Origin: CAYQVO01 sp964421085
GTDB lineage: Bacteria > Bdellovibrionota_C > UBA2361 > CAYQVO01
DNA: 64,000 nt
Direction: 5' to 3'
NCBI GenBank assembly: GCA_964421085.1
Contig: CAYQVO010000012.1
Span: 1 to 64,000, forward strand
Of the stretch, positions 1-7,437 are shown piece by piece; the stretch's first letter is position 1; the number at the start of each line of letters is the position of its first letter. A program made the position numbers and the translations under genes. The notes under the pieces were generated by a model. The model had not been told where the DNA came from. It searched no databases and saw only the letters and a list, made by a program, of their open reading frames with translations.

Positions 1-58
<58 letters not shown>

Positions 59-73
59 TTTGAATCTTCCGGG

Positions 74-442
74 ATGATGGACCAGTACACAGCCTTTCTC
101 CTCTTTTTCCTCGCCTGTGCTGCGCTCACAGTCTCGATGCTCCTGCCTGCAATCCTTCTTGGCCCGAAGAAGCCGTCGCGTACCAAGCAGCTCCCCTTTG
201 AGTGCGGCGCTGTGTCGGCAGGTTCTGTCCGGGAGCAGCGCTTCAATGTGCGCTTTTATGTTGTCGCAGTTCTTTTCATCCTGTTCGATGTCGAAATCAT
301 CTTCATGTATCCGTGGGCAGTGATACTTGAAGAGATGGGATGGCCCGCCTTTGTGCAGATGCTGATATTTGTCACTGTCCTGGGCGTGGCGCTTGTTTAT
401 GAATGGAAGAAAGGTGTACTGCAGTGGAACGCGATAGATTGA
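74..442 (+). CDS. nuoA: NADH-quinone oxidoreductase subunit A
   Basis: NuoA is a small membrane subunit of respiratory complex I that helps couple quinone reduction to proton pumping. The 122-residue product has the usual three transmembrane helices (about residues 6-29, 60-82 and 89-111). It carries the family signature FECG in the first loop and RFNVRFY followed by FILFDVE at the second helix, including the conserved acidic pair. Two ATG codons in tandem (74 and 77) can serve as start. It directly follows a tRNA gene and is not followed by nuoB: the next gene is an unrelated membrane protein. The rest of complex I must therefore lie elsewhere. Length and motif are normal, so I take it as intact. 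Confidence 0.95.
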   Translation: MMDQYTAFLLFFLACAALTVSMLLPAILLGPKKPSRTKQLPFECGAVSAGSVREQRFNVRFYVVAVLFILFDVEIIFMYPWAVILEEMGWPAFVQMLIFVTVLGVALVYEWKKGVLQWNAID

Positions 443-458
443 TCCGGCGCATGCGACA

Positions 459-1355
459 ATGAAGCGCATCCTGCTGTTCCTCCTGTCATTAAGTCTCGTG
501 CTTTCCTTCCTTAATTTCCTCCCGCGGTTTTTCTGGTGGCAGGAATTGAATCAGACGCTGTGGCTTTACCACATGATTCTGCAGATCTTCTTTGTGGTTC
601 TCATCGCGGTGGACAAAAGTCTCCGGAGGCGCGGAGTCTGGAGGCTGTGCTTCCTGATTCTTATCGCGTCTCTCGTAATGTATTCCGCGAGGATCAAGAA
701 ATTTCATCGTCCTCTTAAAGCAACGTCCGGCAATGCGCCGCTCAGCGTCTTTTTTATCGACGATGCGCGAAGCAGAACGGTCACCCCTGAAAGCGGCGCT
801 GATATTGTAATCACACTTTGCGGCGGCAATCCCCTCGCTGATTCTCCGCCCCCGATTGAAGGCTTTCCTTACACAGTTTCAACGGTGGATCCCCGCAGCC
901 GGAACTTTTCGCTTCACTCGCGACATCCCTTCGAAGGAGAACTTCGCACGAACGTAGGTCTGGACATGCCGCCGGTTCTCATTTCAAAAGTGGCCCCTGC
1001 GTCAGGACCTGTCACGATTGCCGCGATGCAAATGCTTCCGCCCGCGGACAGTATTTCCGTTTTCATCAACGACGTTTACATCAGGCGCCTCGGCACTCAG
1101 CTTCGTTACATCGACGGTCCTGTAGTTGTTCTTGGTGTGATGCATACCGTTCCGTTTTCAAGGTCGCATTCGACGTTCGTGCATGTGAGCAGGACGCAGA
1201 ATGCCGTCCGGGGCCTCGGGCTGCCGATGATCTGGGACCCGGGCCTGATTCTGCCTTTCTTTCCGGGCACTCATTTCTTCGTGAAGGGAGGGGTAAGGAT
1301 GGTGTCCTTGACCTTTANNNNNNNNNNGGCTGTTTCCGGTTCCTTTCGTTATTAA
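459..1355 (+). CDS. membrane-anchored EEP-fold protein lacking catalytic residues (interrupted by gap)
   Basis: Three hydrophobic helices (about 4-24, 35-51, 60-77) precede a soluble domain. Its architecture and end motifs resemble the YafD-like endonuclease/exonuclease/phosphatase family. PVVVLG followed by VPFSRS matches the segment that normally reads VVLGDFN.VPWS, and the region near 257-284 matches the final TWP...IDHVLVS..VRVVS block. The expected catalytic residues are absent: the GDFN position reads GVMH (226-229), the late D-H reads T-H (271-272), and the early Glu after ADVV is replaced by Leu-Cys. I infer a pseudoenzyme or a binding protein. Ten Ns at 1318-1327 interrupt the 3' end; the stop at 1353-1355 holds only if the gap keeps frame. 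It starts 16 bases after nuoA on the same strand. Confidence 0.6.
   Translation: MKRILLFLLSLSLVLSFLNFLPRFFWWQELNQTLWLYHMILQIFFVVLIAVDKSLRRRGVWRLCFLILIASLVMYSARIKKFHRPLKATSGNAPLSVFFIDDARSRTVTPESGADIVITLCGGNPLADSPPPIEGFPYTVSTVDPRSRNFSLHSRHPFEGELRTNVGLDMPPVLISKVAPASGPVTIAAMQMLPPADSISVFINDVYIRRLGTQLRYIDGPVVVLGVMHTVPFSRSHSTFVHVSRTQNAVRGLGLPMIWDPGLILPFFPGTHFFVKGGVRMVSLTFXXXXAVSGSFRY
1318..1327. other. assembly gap (10 N)
   Basis: Run of ten N near the 3' end of the EEP-like gene. The real length is unknown, so the C-terminus and stop codon of that gene are uncertain. Confidence 0.99.
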
Positions 1356-1590
1356 GCCGCCTCTCTTCGGGGAGGATTCCGGGAAGGCCTGCCGGGGATT
1401 TGCTGTCCGGAGATGGGGGCGCAGGAAGATCGCGTCCCTGCGGTCTCCCCCGGGAAAAATTTTCCCGTTACTCCGCCCGGCTTCGGCTTTACCGGCTGAA
1501 ATCACACCACTTTCCAGCGGCCACGTTTCTTGCATGAGATTTCGAGACAGGCGGAGTTTTTCAATCTTTTCAAAGGAAGGCTGAAAGAAT

Positions 1591-2553
1591 GTGACTACAG
1601 TGAGCCTCACTTCAGCGGTAAGCACGAAGCTGATAAATCTTTTCAGTTCGTCGTCGTCATCAGGTTCGTCCGTGTCTCTTTCTTCATCATCTTCGACAAG
1701 TCTGAGCAGTTCGCTTCGTCTCGGCGCGCAGACTTTTGCTTCATCCATTCAGATTCTGAACAGTACGATAAGCTTCCTCAACACGACAAAGGAAGACCTC
1801 GAGGAAATACTTAAGATTACCGGTAAGGTGATCAGCCTCGCAGAAAACGGGGGCAGCAGAAGCACTTCCAGCGAGGCACGAAAAAAACTCGCCGTCGAAT
1901 TTCACAGACTGGGCGGCGAATACAGACGCGTGGTCGACAACGCCACTATCGGCGATTACGATGTGCTTTCAAAGGAGGACATCGCCGGAGCGCTCGAGCT
2001 TGTCGGTCTCGACAAGGCGACATCGGATTCAATCGCCGCGATCTTCAAAAAGTTCAGTCTGAGCGGGAGCGACGACAGCCTTGCATCGGACCACATGACG
2101 GCGCCGAAGCCCATTCATATCTCTCCGAGCGCCTTCCTGCAGCAGGTAATTGTCGACGGTTCGACGACAACCATGCACGTTCCCCGCAGGGCCCCGGAGG
2201 GCAACACGGTCTTTGACGAAAATAGAGAGCTCAGGCACCGGGTGGACTGGCTTTTTCTTCTTGCCGATGTAAAGGAACTCAATGAACAGGTCAGGAAAAA
2301 TCTCAAGGCGATAGATTACGGACTGGATGTGATCGGCGAGAACATCGACCTTATCCGGGGCGCGGGCTTTGCATTTCTTGATATCTCGAATCAGCTTAAA
2401 GGCTCAGAGGAAGCGGAAGAAGTCGTCAAGATGCTGCAGCAGCAGATCCGGCAGAACGCATCTGCCGCACTCGCCCAGGCGGAGAACCTGAACCCGATTG
2501 TCGTGGCGACTTTAACCATAATGTCGGAAGGGCTGACGTACCGGAAGGATTAA
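1591..2553 (+). CDS. flagellin-like protein with serine-rich N-terminus
   Basis: This 320-residue product starts at GTG. Residues 19-41 are almost all serine. Residues about 42-135 follow the flagellin N-domain pattern: a helix beginning SSSLRLG, a heptad-rich stretch, then a segment resembling the A-N-G...L..E...L..E..R region and VLSKEDI near where flagellins have F-N-G-..-L-L. The C-terminal 90 residues resemble the flagellin D0/D1 end: IGENIDLIRG, EEAEEVVKMLQQQI, and ALAQAENLNP near the last residues, like the usual ML.QAN..P. It lacks the canonical INTN start and the AADDAAG motif, so it may be a divergent flagellin, a minor filament protein or a flagellin-fold relative with another role. 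The gene stands alone, convergent with upp and about 33 kb from the flagellar cluster. Confidence 0.6.
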   Translation: MTTVSLTSAVSTKLINLFSSSSSSGSSVSLSSSSSTSLSSSLRLGAQTFASSIQILNSTISFLNTTKEDLEEILKITGKVISLAENGGSRSTSSEARKKLAVEFHRLGGEYRRVVDNATIGDYDVLSKEDIAGALELVGLDKATSDSIAAIFKKFSLSGSDDSLASDHMTAPKPIHISPSAFLQQVIVDGSTTTMHVPRRAPEGNTVFDENRELRHRVDWLFLLADVKELNEQVRKNLKAIDYGLDVIGENIDLIRGAGFAFLDISNQLKGSEEAEEVVKMLQQQIRQNASAALAQAENLNPIVVATLTIMSEGLTYRKD

Positions 2554-2580
2554 TCAGCCCGCGGCCCCTGCAAAACGCCT

Positions 2581-3225
2581 TCACTCCTTCGGCCCGTAGG
2601 CCAGATCTCCAGCGTCTCCCATCCCCGGAACGATGTACGCATGGCTGTTCAGCTCGGAATCGATCGCGGCGCACCATATGTGAGCTTCCGGCACTGAACG
2701 CTCCAGTATCCGGACACCTTTCACGCATCCTATGGCGCTGACGATATGCACCTCTTTCGGCTTTGATTTAAGCATGAGGGTTTTTACTGTAAGAGCCATG
2801 GAAGCGCCGGTCGCAAGCAAGGGATCGGCGAGTATGAGAATTCTACCGCTCAGGGGCGGATAGGCCCTGTATTCGAGCTTTATCCTGAATCTGCTATCCT
2901 TATCGTACTTGCGGTNNNNNNNNNNGAAAGCCGCATCAGCTTCGTCGAAAACGTTCAAAAGCCCCTGCTGAAGCGGAATTCCGGCTCGAAGAATCGTCGC
3001 AACGACAGGCTGCTCGGCGAGCACCATGCAGTTCGCTTTTGCAAGGGGGGTCTGCACTGTCTTCTTGTTGAAAGGAAAGAGTTTGCTGATCTCGTAACCG
3101 GCGATCTCACCGATCCTCTCCATATTCCGCCGGAACCGCATCCGGTCACGCTGGATCCGGACGTCCCGGATTTCAGTGACATATTGAGAGAGAAGGGAAT
3201 GAGACTTACTCAGATCGTGCAGCAT
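2581..3225 (-). CDS. upp: uracil phosphoribosyltransferase
   Basis: The enzyme salvages uracil by joining it to PRPP to make UMP in the cytoplasm. The 214-residue product shows the PRPP-binding loop LILADPLLATGAS and the uracil-binding C-terminal segment DSELNSHAYIVPG with GDAGDLAYG, both typical of Upp. Length matches the family (about 208-215). Ten Ns at 2916-2925 remove about four residues in the flexible arm, and the frame is kept across them. The start codon overlaps the 3' end of mazG by 20 bases, so the two nucleotide-metabolism genes are probably cotranscribed from the mazG side. Confidence 0.95.
   Translation of the reverse strand: MLHDLSKSHSLLSQYVTEIRDVRIQRDRMRFRRNMERIGEIAGYEISKLFPFNKKTVQTPLAKANCMVLAEQPVVATILRAGIPLQQGLLNVFDEADAAFXXXXRKYDKDSRFRIKLEYRAYPPLSGRILILADPLLATGASMALTVKTLMLKSKPKEVHIVSAIGCVKGVRILERSVPEAHIWCAAIDSELNSHAYIVPGMGDAGDLAYGPKE
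2916..2925. other. assembly gap (10 N) inside upp
   Basis: Run of ten N. The reading frame of upp continues correctly on both sides, so ten bases is compatible with the true distance. Confidence 0.99.
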
Positions 3226-4024
3226 TTTTAATCCTTTCTTCTTTCTTTATATCTTCCCAGAGCGCGTCGAGCTCATCGAGAGAATGCTCGTGAAGTTCGC
3301 GCGGGGCGCGCTTCTCCATTTCTTTGAAGCGTCTGGCGAATTTGTCCGTGGCTTTCTGAAGAAGGTCTTCCGAATCGACTTTGAGCCTCCGGGCAAGCTG
3401 TGTCAGCGCGAAAAGTATATCGCCGAATTCTTCTTTTACATCATCCTCTGTTTTAGTCTCGTCTTTCGACGACTCGATAAACTCGCGGACTTCCTCGAGC
3501 ACTTTGTCTTTTATGTCGTCGAGACGGCGCCATTCAAAACCGACACGCGCCGCTTTTTCCCCTATCCGTTGCGCGCGCAGAAGAGCCGGCAGGTGCGTGG
3601 GCACTCCGTCAAGAATGCTTCGTCCTGCTTCAAGTTCCCGCTGCTTGAGGCGTTCCCAGTTCTTGAGCACCTGACCTGCCGTATTCGCCTCTACGTCACC
3701 GAAGACATGAGGGTGCCTGTAGATTAATTTCTCTGTGAGATGGTCAATGACTTCCTTGATGGTGAACTTCTTTTCATCCGATGCGACCTGGGCCTGGAGG
3801 ACTACCTGAAGAAGAAGATCACCGAGTTCGTATGGCAGGGCATCGAGGTCCCTGTCGATTGCTTCGAGGACTTCGTAGGCTTCTTCGACAATAAATGGCT
3901 TCAGAGATTCACGCGTCTGTTCGAGATCCCATGGACAGCCTCCATCGGGATCGCGGAGCTTCGCGATAACTTGAACAAGCTTGAGAAAGCCCTCTGCCAG
4001 CTCCTTTCTGAATGATTCCTCCAT
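3206..4024 (-). CDS. mazG: nucleoside triphosphate pyrophosphohydrolase
   Basis: MazG hydrolyses non-canonical or excess (d)NTPs to monophosphates and pyrophosphate. The 272-residue product has the two tandem MazG domains typical of the long form. The first begins at L.DPDGGCPWDLEQT and has the metal-binding E-E..E pattern (EEAYEVLEAI, then ELGDLLLQV). The second has EVREFIES followed by EEFGDILFAL. The length matches E. coli MazG (263). The ATG at 4022-4024 has no clear Shine-Dalgarno sequence upstream. It overlaps upp downstream, and a ComF-like gene lies 66 bases upstream on the same strand. Confidence 0.95.
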   Translation of the reverse strand: MEESFRKELAEGFLKLVQVIAKLRDPDGGCPWDLEQTRESLKPFIVEEAYEVLEAIDRDLDALPYELGDLLLQVVLQAQVASDEKKFTIKEVIDHLTEKLIYRHPHVFGDVEANTAGQVLKNWERLKQRELEAGRSILDGVPTHLPALLRAQRIGEKAARVGFEWRRLDDIKDKVLEEVREFIESSKDETKTEDDVKEEFGDILFALTQLARRLKVDSEDLLQKATDKFARRFKEMEKRAPRELHEHSLDELDALWEDIKKEERIKNAARSE

Positions 4025-4090
4025 GAGAGGGGAACATACCAGAGAAAGATGCGCTGGTCACTATCAGAGCATCTTCAAAGGGCAGGGAAG

Positions 4091-4858
4091 TCATCCGCAC
4101 TCGATATTTTCCTGGCCGGCTTTGACTCGGTCACGGGTTTCCCGGAGGATTGCAGCGGCTGAGAAATGGCAATCTGGATCCGCAGAACACCGCCATCTCG
4201 ACTCCCCCCAAGTGCTGCTTCGCGCCAGGGTGAGAAGATCCACATCACGCGCCCCCGCATCCAGAAGGACTTTCGCCGCTGCGTTTGTCGTAGCGCCTGT
4301 TGTAAGGACATCATCCACCAGAAGAATCTTCTTCCCGTCCAGCCTCCCTCCTGCTTTGAACATTCTCCGCACATTGGAAAACCTCGCGGCAGGATCAAGA
4401 GAAGCCTGCGGTTTATGCCTGCCGGTGTACAGCAGGACATCGAGCCTAAGAGGAATGCGGCGGACATCCCGAAGCGAATATCTCACTTCCTCGCCGAGAA
4501 TCTGGGCCTGATTGAAGCCCCGGATTCTCATGCTTCTCGGAGATGATGGAACAGGGGTTATGCAGTCCCAGTCCATTTTCCACAGGCCTTTGAGCGCATA
4601 CTGTCCCAGCACCTGCCCCCCAAGCCTGCAGAGCTTCATGCTCGGCCGGTATTTCATAGTCGTAATGATCGCTCTTGCTCTCTCATCATATTTCCAGGCA
4701 GACCGGATTCTGCCGAAGAGGAGAGGGACGGCTCTGCACACGTCACAAATTCCATGCTCATCTTTTTCAGGGGCTGCTCCATCGCAGCATGCGCAGTTCG
4801 TGTGGTCCCGCGAGACAGGCTTCGGCGCGCATCTGCGGCATATGCAGGCGTGGTGCAC
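4091..4858 (-). CDS. comF: ComF family phosphoribosyltransferase-like protein, N-terminus uncertain
   Basis: ComF proteins combine an N-terminal zinc-binding segment with a phosphoribosyltransferase fold and are linked to DNA uptake and other DNA transactions. Visible are Cys pairs (CICRRC, CACC, CDVC) for the zinc site, the family core WKYDERARAIITTMKY, PVPSSPRSMRIRGFNQAQ, and the PRPP loop LLVDDVLTTGATTNAA. The 255-residue frame opens with GTG at 4858. An in-frame TAA lies three codons upstream and a 10-N gap follows at 4883-4892. The first half of the zinc finger (usually FPP.C..CG) is missing. I infer that the true N-terminus was lost or frame-shifted at the gap rather than in the organism. 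Confidence 0.85.
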   Translation of the reverse strand: MHHACICRRCAPKPVSRDHTNCACCDGAAPEKDEHGICDVCRAVPLLFGRIRSAWKYDERARAIITTMKYRPSMKLCRLGGQVLGQYALKGLWKMDWDCITPVPSSPRSMRIRGFNQAQILGEEVRYSLRDVRRIPLRLDVLLYTGRHKPQASLDPAARFSNVRRMFKAGGRLDGKKILLVDDVLTTGATTNAAAKVLLDAGARDVDLLTLARSSTWGESRWRCSADPDCHFSAAAILRETRDRVKAGQENIECG

Positions 4859-4882
4859 GCGCGCTTAGCAGACGAGACAGCG

Positions 4883-4892
4883 NNNNNNNNNN
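4883..4892. other. assembly gap (10 N) at the 5' end of comF
   Basis: Run of ten N just upstream of the comF reading frame. It probably hides the true start and first cysteines of ComF. Confidence 0.99.
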
Positions 4893-4986
4893 GGAAGGAG
4901 CACTGAAAGGACATCCAGGACCAATCGTTTCACTGGTATGAAATCGGAAAATTCCGGGAAACGTTGCGTGGATTGCCGGAGCTCTG

Positions 4987-5451
4987 TTACACCGCAGAAA
5001 TGTCGATCTTTACCACCACCTTGCGAACATCCTCCGGTCCTGTCGCGGCAGTGACTCCCGGCATGTGGCCATCTTCAGGAAAGAGAACGGCAAAATCTCC
5101 GGCGGACATATCGAGGCGGTGCGCTCTCTCTTCATGCTCGTAGAAACACAGGTCTTTATCGCTCACATAAGGGTCCTTTACTGTGAGCTTTGCGGTGTCA
5201 GTCACCCATATTTCTTCACGTCCGCTCAGGATGAACTGGATGTCCAGATACTTCATATGAGACTCGAATCTGCATTCTGTCAGCGGCCGCGATCTGTACG
5301 ACGAGACAATCGCAAAGACAAGCGCGCCCTCGATCTCATATTTTCCGTCAGGCAGATTTTCTCTCGAGACGCGCTCGAGGAACCGCATTGCGGAAGAAAA
5401 TCGCTGCATTTCCCTGGATTTCCGCCAGTAGTCCATGTTGCCGACAATCAT
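4987..5451 (-). CDS. YhcH/YjgK/YiaL family protein (DUF386)
   Basis: This family has a cupin-like beta-barrel fold. Members are associated with sugar or sialic-acid catabolism (YhcH, YiaL, EbgC), and the biochemical role is not settled for most of them. The 154-residue product shows the hallmark E-S-H-..-Y-L-D-I-Q-F (about 66-75), G-R-E-E-I, and the C-terminal FPEDGHMPG with K-V-V-V-K, whose His and acidic residues form the metal-binding pocket. Length matches the family (about 150). Its start overlaps the stop of the upstream LapA/TPR gene by four bases, so translation is probably coupled. No sugar catabolic genes are visible nearby. Confidence 0.9.
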   Translation of the reverse strand: MIVGNMDYWRKSREMQRFSSAMRFLERVSRENLPDGKYEIEGALVFAIVSSYRSRPLTECRFESHMKYLDIQFILSGREEIWVTDTAKLTVKDPYVSDKDLCFYEHEERAHRLDMSAGDFAVLFPEDGHMPGVTAATGPEDVRKVVVKIDISAV

Positions 5452-6713
5452 TCTCTTCTAACTCCCGGGTCAAGAAGCGCAAGATGACGCGCCGCGTCGT
5501 ATCTTCCCAGTTCTTCGAAGACTGCCTCGGCTTCAGGATAAAGGTGCAGTCTCGCAAGGCAGATTCCTTTCAGAACTTGAAGCATGAAATGAAATTCGCC
5601 GCCCAGCTTTTCCCTGCGAAGCAGAAATTCTGTTTCTTCCACAGCCTTCCGCGCGTCGTCCACCATGTTCAGTGTGAGATAAAGCCGGACGAGATCAATA
5701 TTCGCGCGAATCTTTTCCTCTCCTGTGCTTTCCGAGGACGCAGCTCTTGCCGCCGCGAGAGCTCTTTCGGCGTTGTCATGACGGAGCCAGAGTTTTACAG
5801 CTTCGTGCCAGTATCTTGGAGACTTCGCGACTCTTGCCGCTCTTGCAAGATACTGGGCAGCTTCCTCCGTGCGTCCCTCCGACTCGCTCAGTGCGGCGAG
5901 TTGAACGAGGACATCCACGGACTCTCCGCATTCCCGGAGAAGGGAAACCAGCTGTGCGTGGAGTTTTTCAGGCTCTCCCGCAGCGGTATTTTCCCGCACG
6001 AGAAGCTTGAATCGGAGGCATTTCTCAATTTCTCTGCACTCCCGGGCGGTTCCTCCGAGTTTTTCAGCCTTTCTGTTGTACTCTATGGCATCTTCGATGC
6101 GCCCCGTATCTTCCGAAAGGGCCCGGAGTTTCTCCGCCGCCTTTATCTCCGGTTTGTGGTACATTACCAGCGCAAGGTTATCTATTGCGGCCGTCTTATT
6201 GCCGAGATCCTCATTGAGCTGAGCGGCAAAATACAGGATCTCGATATTTTCAGGGAGAATGCTTCTTGCCTCGTCGAGTATGCGCAGAGCCTGTTTCAAG
6301 TCGCCGGCATTTGCGATCAGCCTCGCGTATTCCACCCGGGCGATAGCGCCCGCAGATGTATCCCTTTCCCTTCTGAGGATTTTCTCCCATTTCTCGCGTG
6401 CGGTGCCCAGATCACCTGAGGCGCTCAGGCTTCGCGCTTCCATGAATTCACGGAAGAACGTCTCGCGCTGCTTCTGCTGAAACTGGTAGCGTCTCTCCCG
6501 CATCCATGTGCGTATGCCGAATATCACTCCGATAAGACCTGCGATAACTGCTCCGAAAAAGAAGACGGCGACAAGAATAATGCCGGCAGGAAGTGTTATC
6601 GAAGAGGAAGAAGAGATGTGGACGGTAAGAGGGGCGTAGTTCCGGAACACAATATAAAGACAGATGGCGACTACAATAAGGAGCGCGAAAAACTTGTTGA
6701 TGCGTCGAATCAT
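5448..6713 (-). CDS. LapA-like membrane domain fused to TPR (LapB-like) repeats
   Basis: The 421-residue product begins with two transmembrane helices (about 7-24 and 41-66). They flank a short stretch rich in Ser and Thr, as in LapA/DUF1049 proteins. A basic linker (RTWMRERR) and about 300 residues of TPR-type helical hairpins follow. In E. coli LapA and LapB are separate neighbouring genes: LapB is a membrane-anchored TPR protein that controls lipopolysaccharide synthesis through LpxC degradation. No C-terminal rubredoxin-like CxxC pair of LapB is visible here. The fold assignment is from sequence; a role in envelope assembly is inference. A good promoter lies 73 bases upstream and the YhcH-like gene is coupled downstream. 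Confidence 0.72.
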   Translation of the reverse strand: MIRRINKFFALLIVVAICLYIVFRNYAPLTVHISSSSSITLPAGIILVAVFFFGAVIAGLIGVIFGIRTWMRERRYQFQQKQRETFFREFMEARSLSASGDLGTAREKWEKILRRERDTSAGAIARVEYARLIANAGDLKQALRILDEARSILPENIEILYFAAQLNEDLGNKTAAIDNLALVMYHKPEIKAAEKLRALSEDTGRIEDAIEYNRKAEKLGGTARECREIEKCLRFKLLVRENTAAGEPEKLHAQLVSLLRECGESVDVLVQLAALSESEGRTEEAAQYLARAARVAKSPRYWHEAVKLWLRHDNAERALAAARAASSESTGEEKIRANIDLVRLYLTLNMVDDARKAVEETEFLLRREKLGGEFHFMLQVLKGICLARLHLYPEAEAVFEELGRYDAARHLALLDPGVRRE

Positions 6714-6785
6714 GAGGGCTCCGGAATGATGGAGGGCCGCGCTTGTTTTCCCCCGAGCCAGTGCGAGGGGTCGCGACGCCCGTAT

Positions 6786-6814
6786 AGTATCTTTTAAGGA
6801 AACCGGATTGTAAA
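6786..6814 (-). promoter_or_regulatory. sigma-70-type promoter for the LapA/TPR gene
   Basis: On the minus strand TTTACA (6814-6809) is separated by exactly 17 bases from GATACT (6791-6786). This gives 5/6 and 4/6 matches to the -35 and -10 consensus. Transcription would start about 65 bases before the ATG at 6713. It would drive the LapA/TPR gene and the coupled YhcH-like gene. Confidence 0.5.
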
Positions 6815-6833
6815 GGAAAGCCTTTCTGCGGGG

Positions 6834-7238
6834 TTATGCCGCCTTCTGCTGCACACCCAGATACTTCTCCACGTTGAGGCGTTTTGCGGCCGTCCAGAGC
6901 CCCTCGAGGTTGTAATGCTCGCGGAGTGGTTCATAGAACACGTGCACGATGACGTCGTCGCAGTCCAGAAGAACCCAGTGCCCCTGGTCGATTCCATCGG
7001 TGGAAAAAGGTTTATAGCCGGCGGCATTCAGGTCGTGCAGGATTCTGTTTGAAATTCCCTGGACCTGTCTGTCCGATCGTCCGGAGACGATGACGAAATA
7101 CGAAGCCACATCGAAATTCTTCGACACATCGAGAACGACGATATTCCGCCCTTTTGCGTCAGCGCAGGAGTTTACTATGTGTTTTACAAGCTGATTTGAT
7201 GTCAGGTTTTTTTTCTTTCCTGCGGCGCCTTTCGACAT
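6834..7238 (-). CDS. rsfS: ribosome silencing factor
   Basis: RsfS (YbeB/Iojap) binds ribosomal protein L14 and blocks subunit joining when nutrients are scarce. The 134-residue product carries the family core: A.KG.NIVVLDVS, SYFVIVSGRSDRQVQ, then HWVLLDCDDVIVHVF and RE.YNLEGLW. A basic N-terminal extension (SKGAAGKKK) is common. It sits downstream of rplU-rpmA-obgE on the same strand with a 199-base spacer. That spacer often holds nadD in other genomes, but here nadD is absent. Confidence 0.95.
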   Translation of the reverse strand: MSKGAAGKKKNLTSNQLVKHIVNSCADAKGRNIVVLDVSKNFDVASYFVIVSGRSDRQVQGISNRILHDLNAAGYKPFSTDGIDQGHWVLLDCDDVIVHVFYEPLREHYNLEGLWTAAKRLNVEKYLGVQQKAA

Positions 7239-7437
7239 GTTAACGACAGTCCTCCATAAATGAACTCAAAAACAACTGCACACTTTTGCGGGCTGAATGA
7301 TCCGGCTGGTCTGTCGAAGCCTTGATGCCGGAATGAATTTTGTCCGGCTCTATCTGGCAGAGATGTCTGGCCGTACTCTCTCCTTGTTTTCTGCACGACG
7401 AGCTCTATGCTCCTATGATTATTATATCAGCTCGCTT

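Noticed and set aside
1519..1533. Sigma-54-like element before the flagellin-like gene (GGCCACGTTTCTTGC)
   Set aside because: The GG and GC are 11 bases apart instead of 10. This spacing is normally inactive, so I do not call a promoter.
5388..6419. Plus-strand open frame of 343 codons opposite the LapA/TPR gene
   Set aside because: It is a shadow of the TPR coding strand and has no family resemblance.
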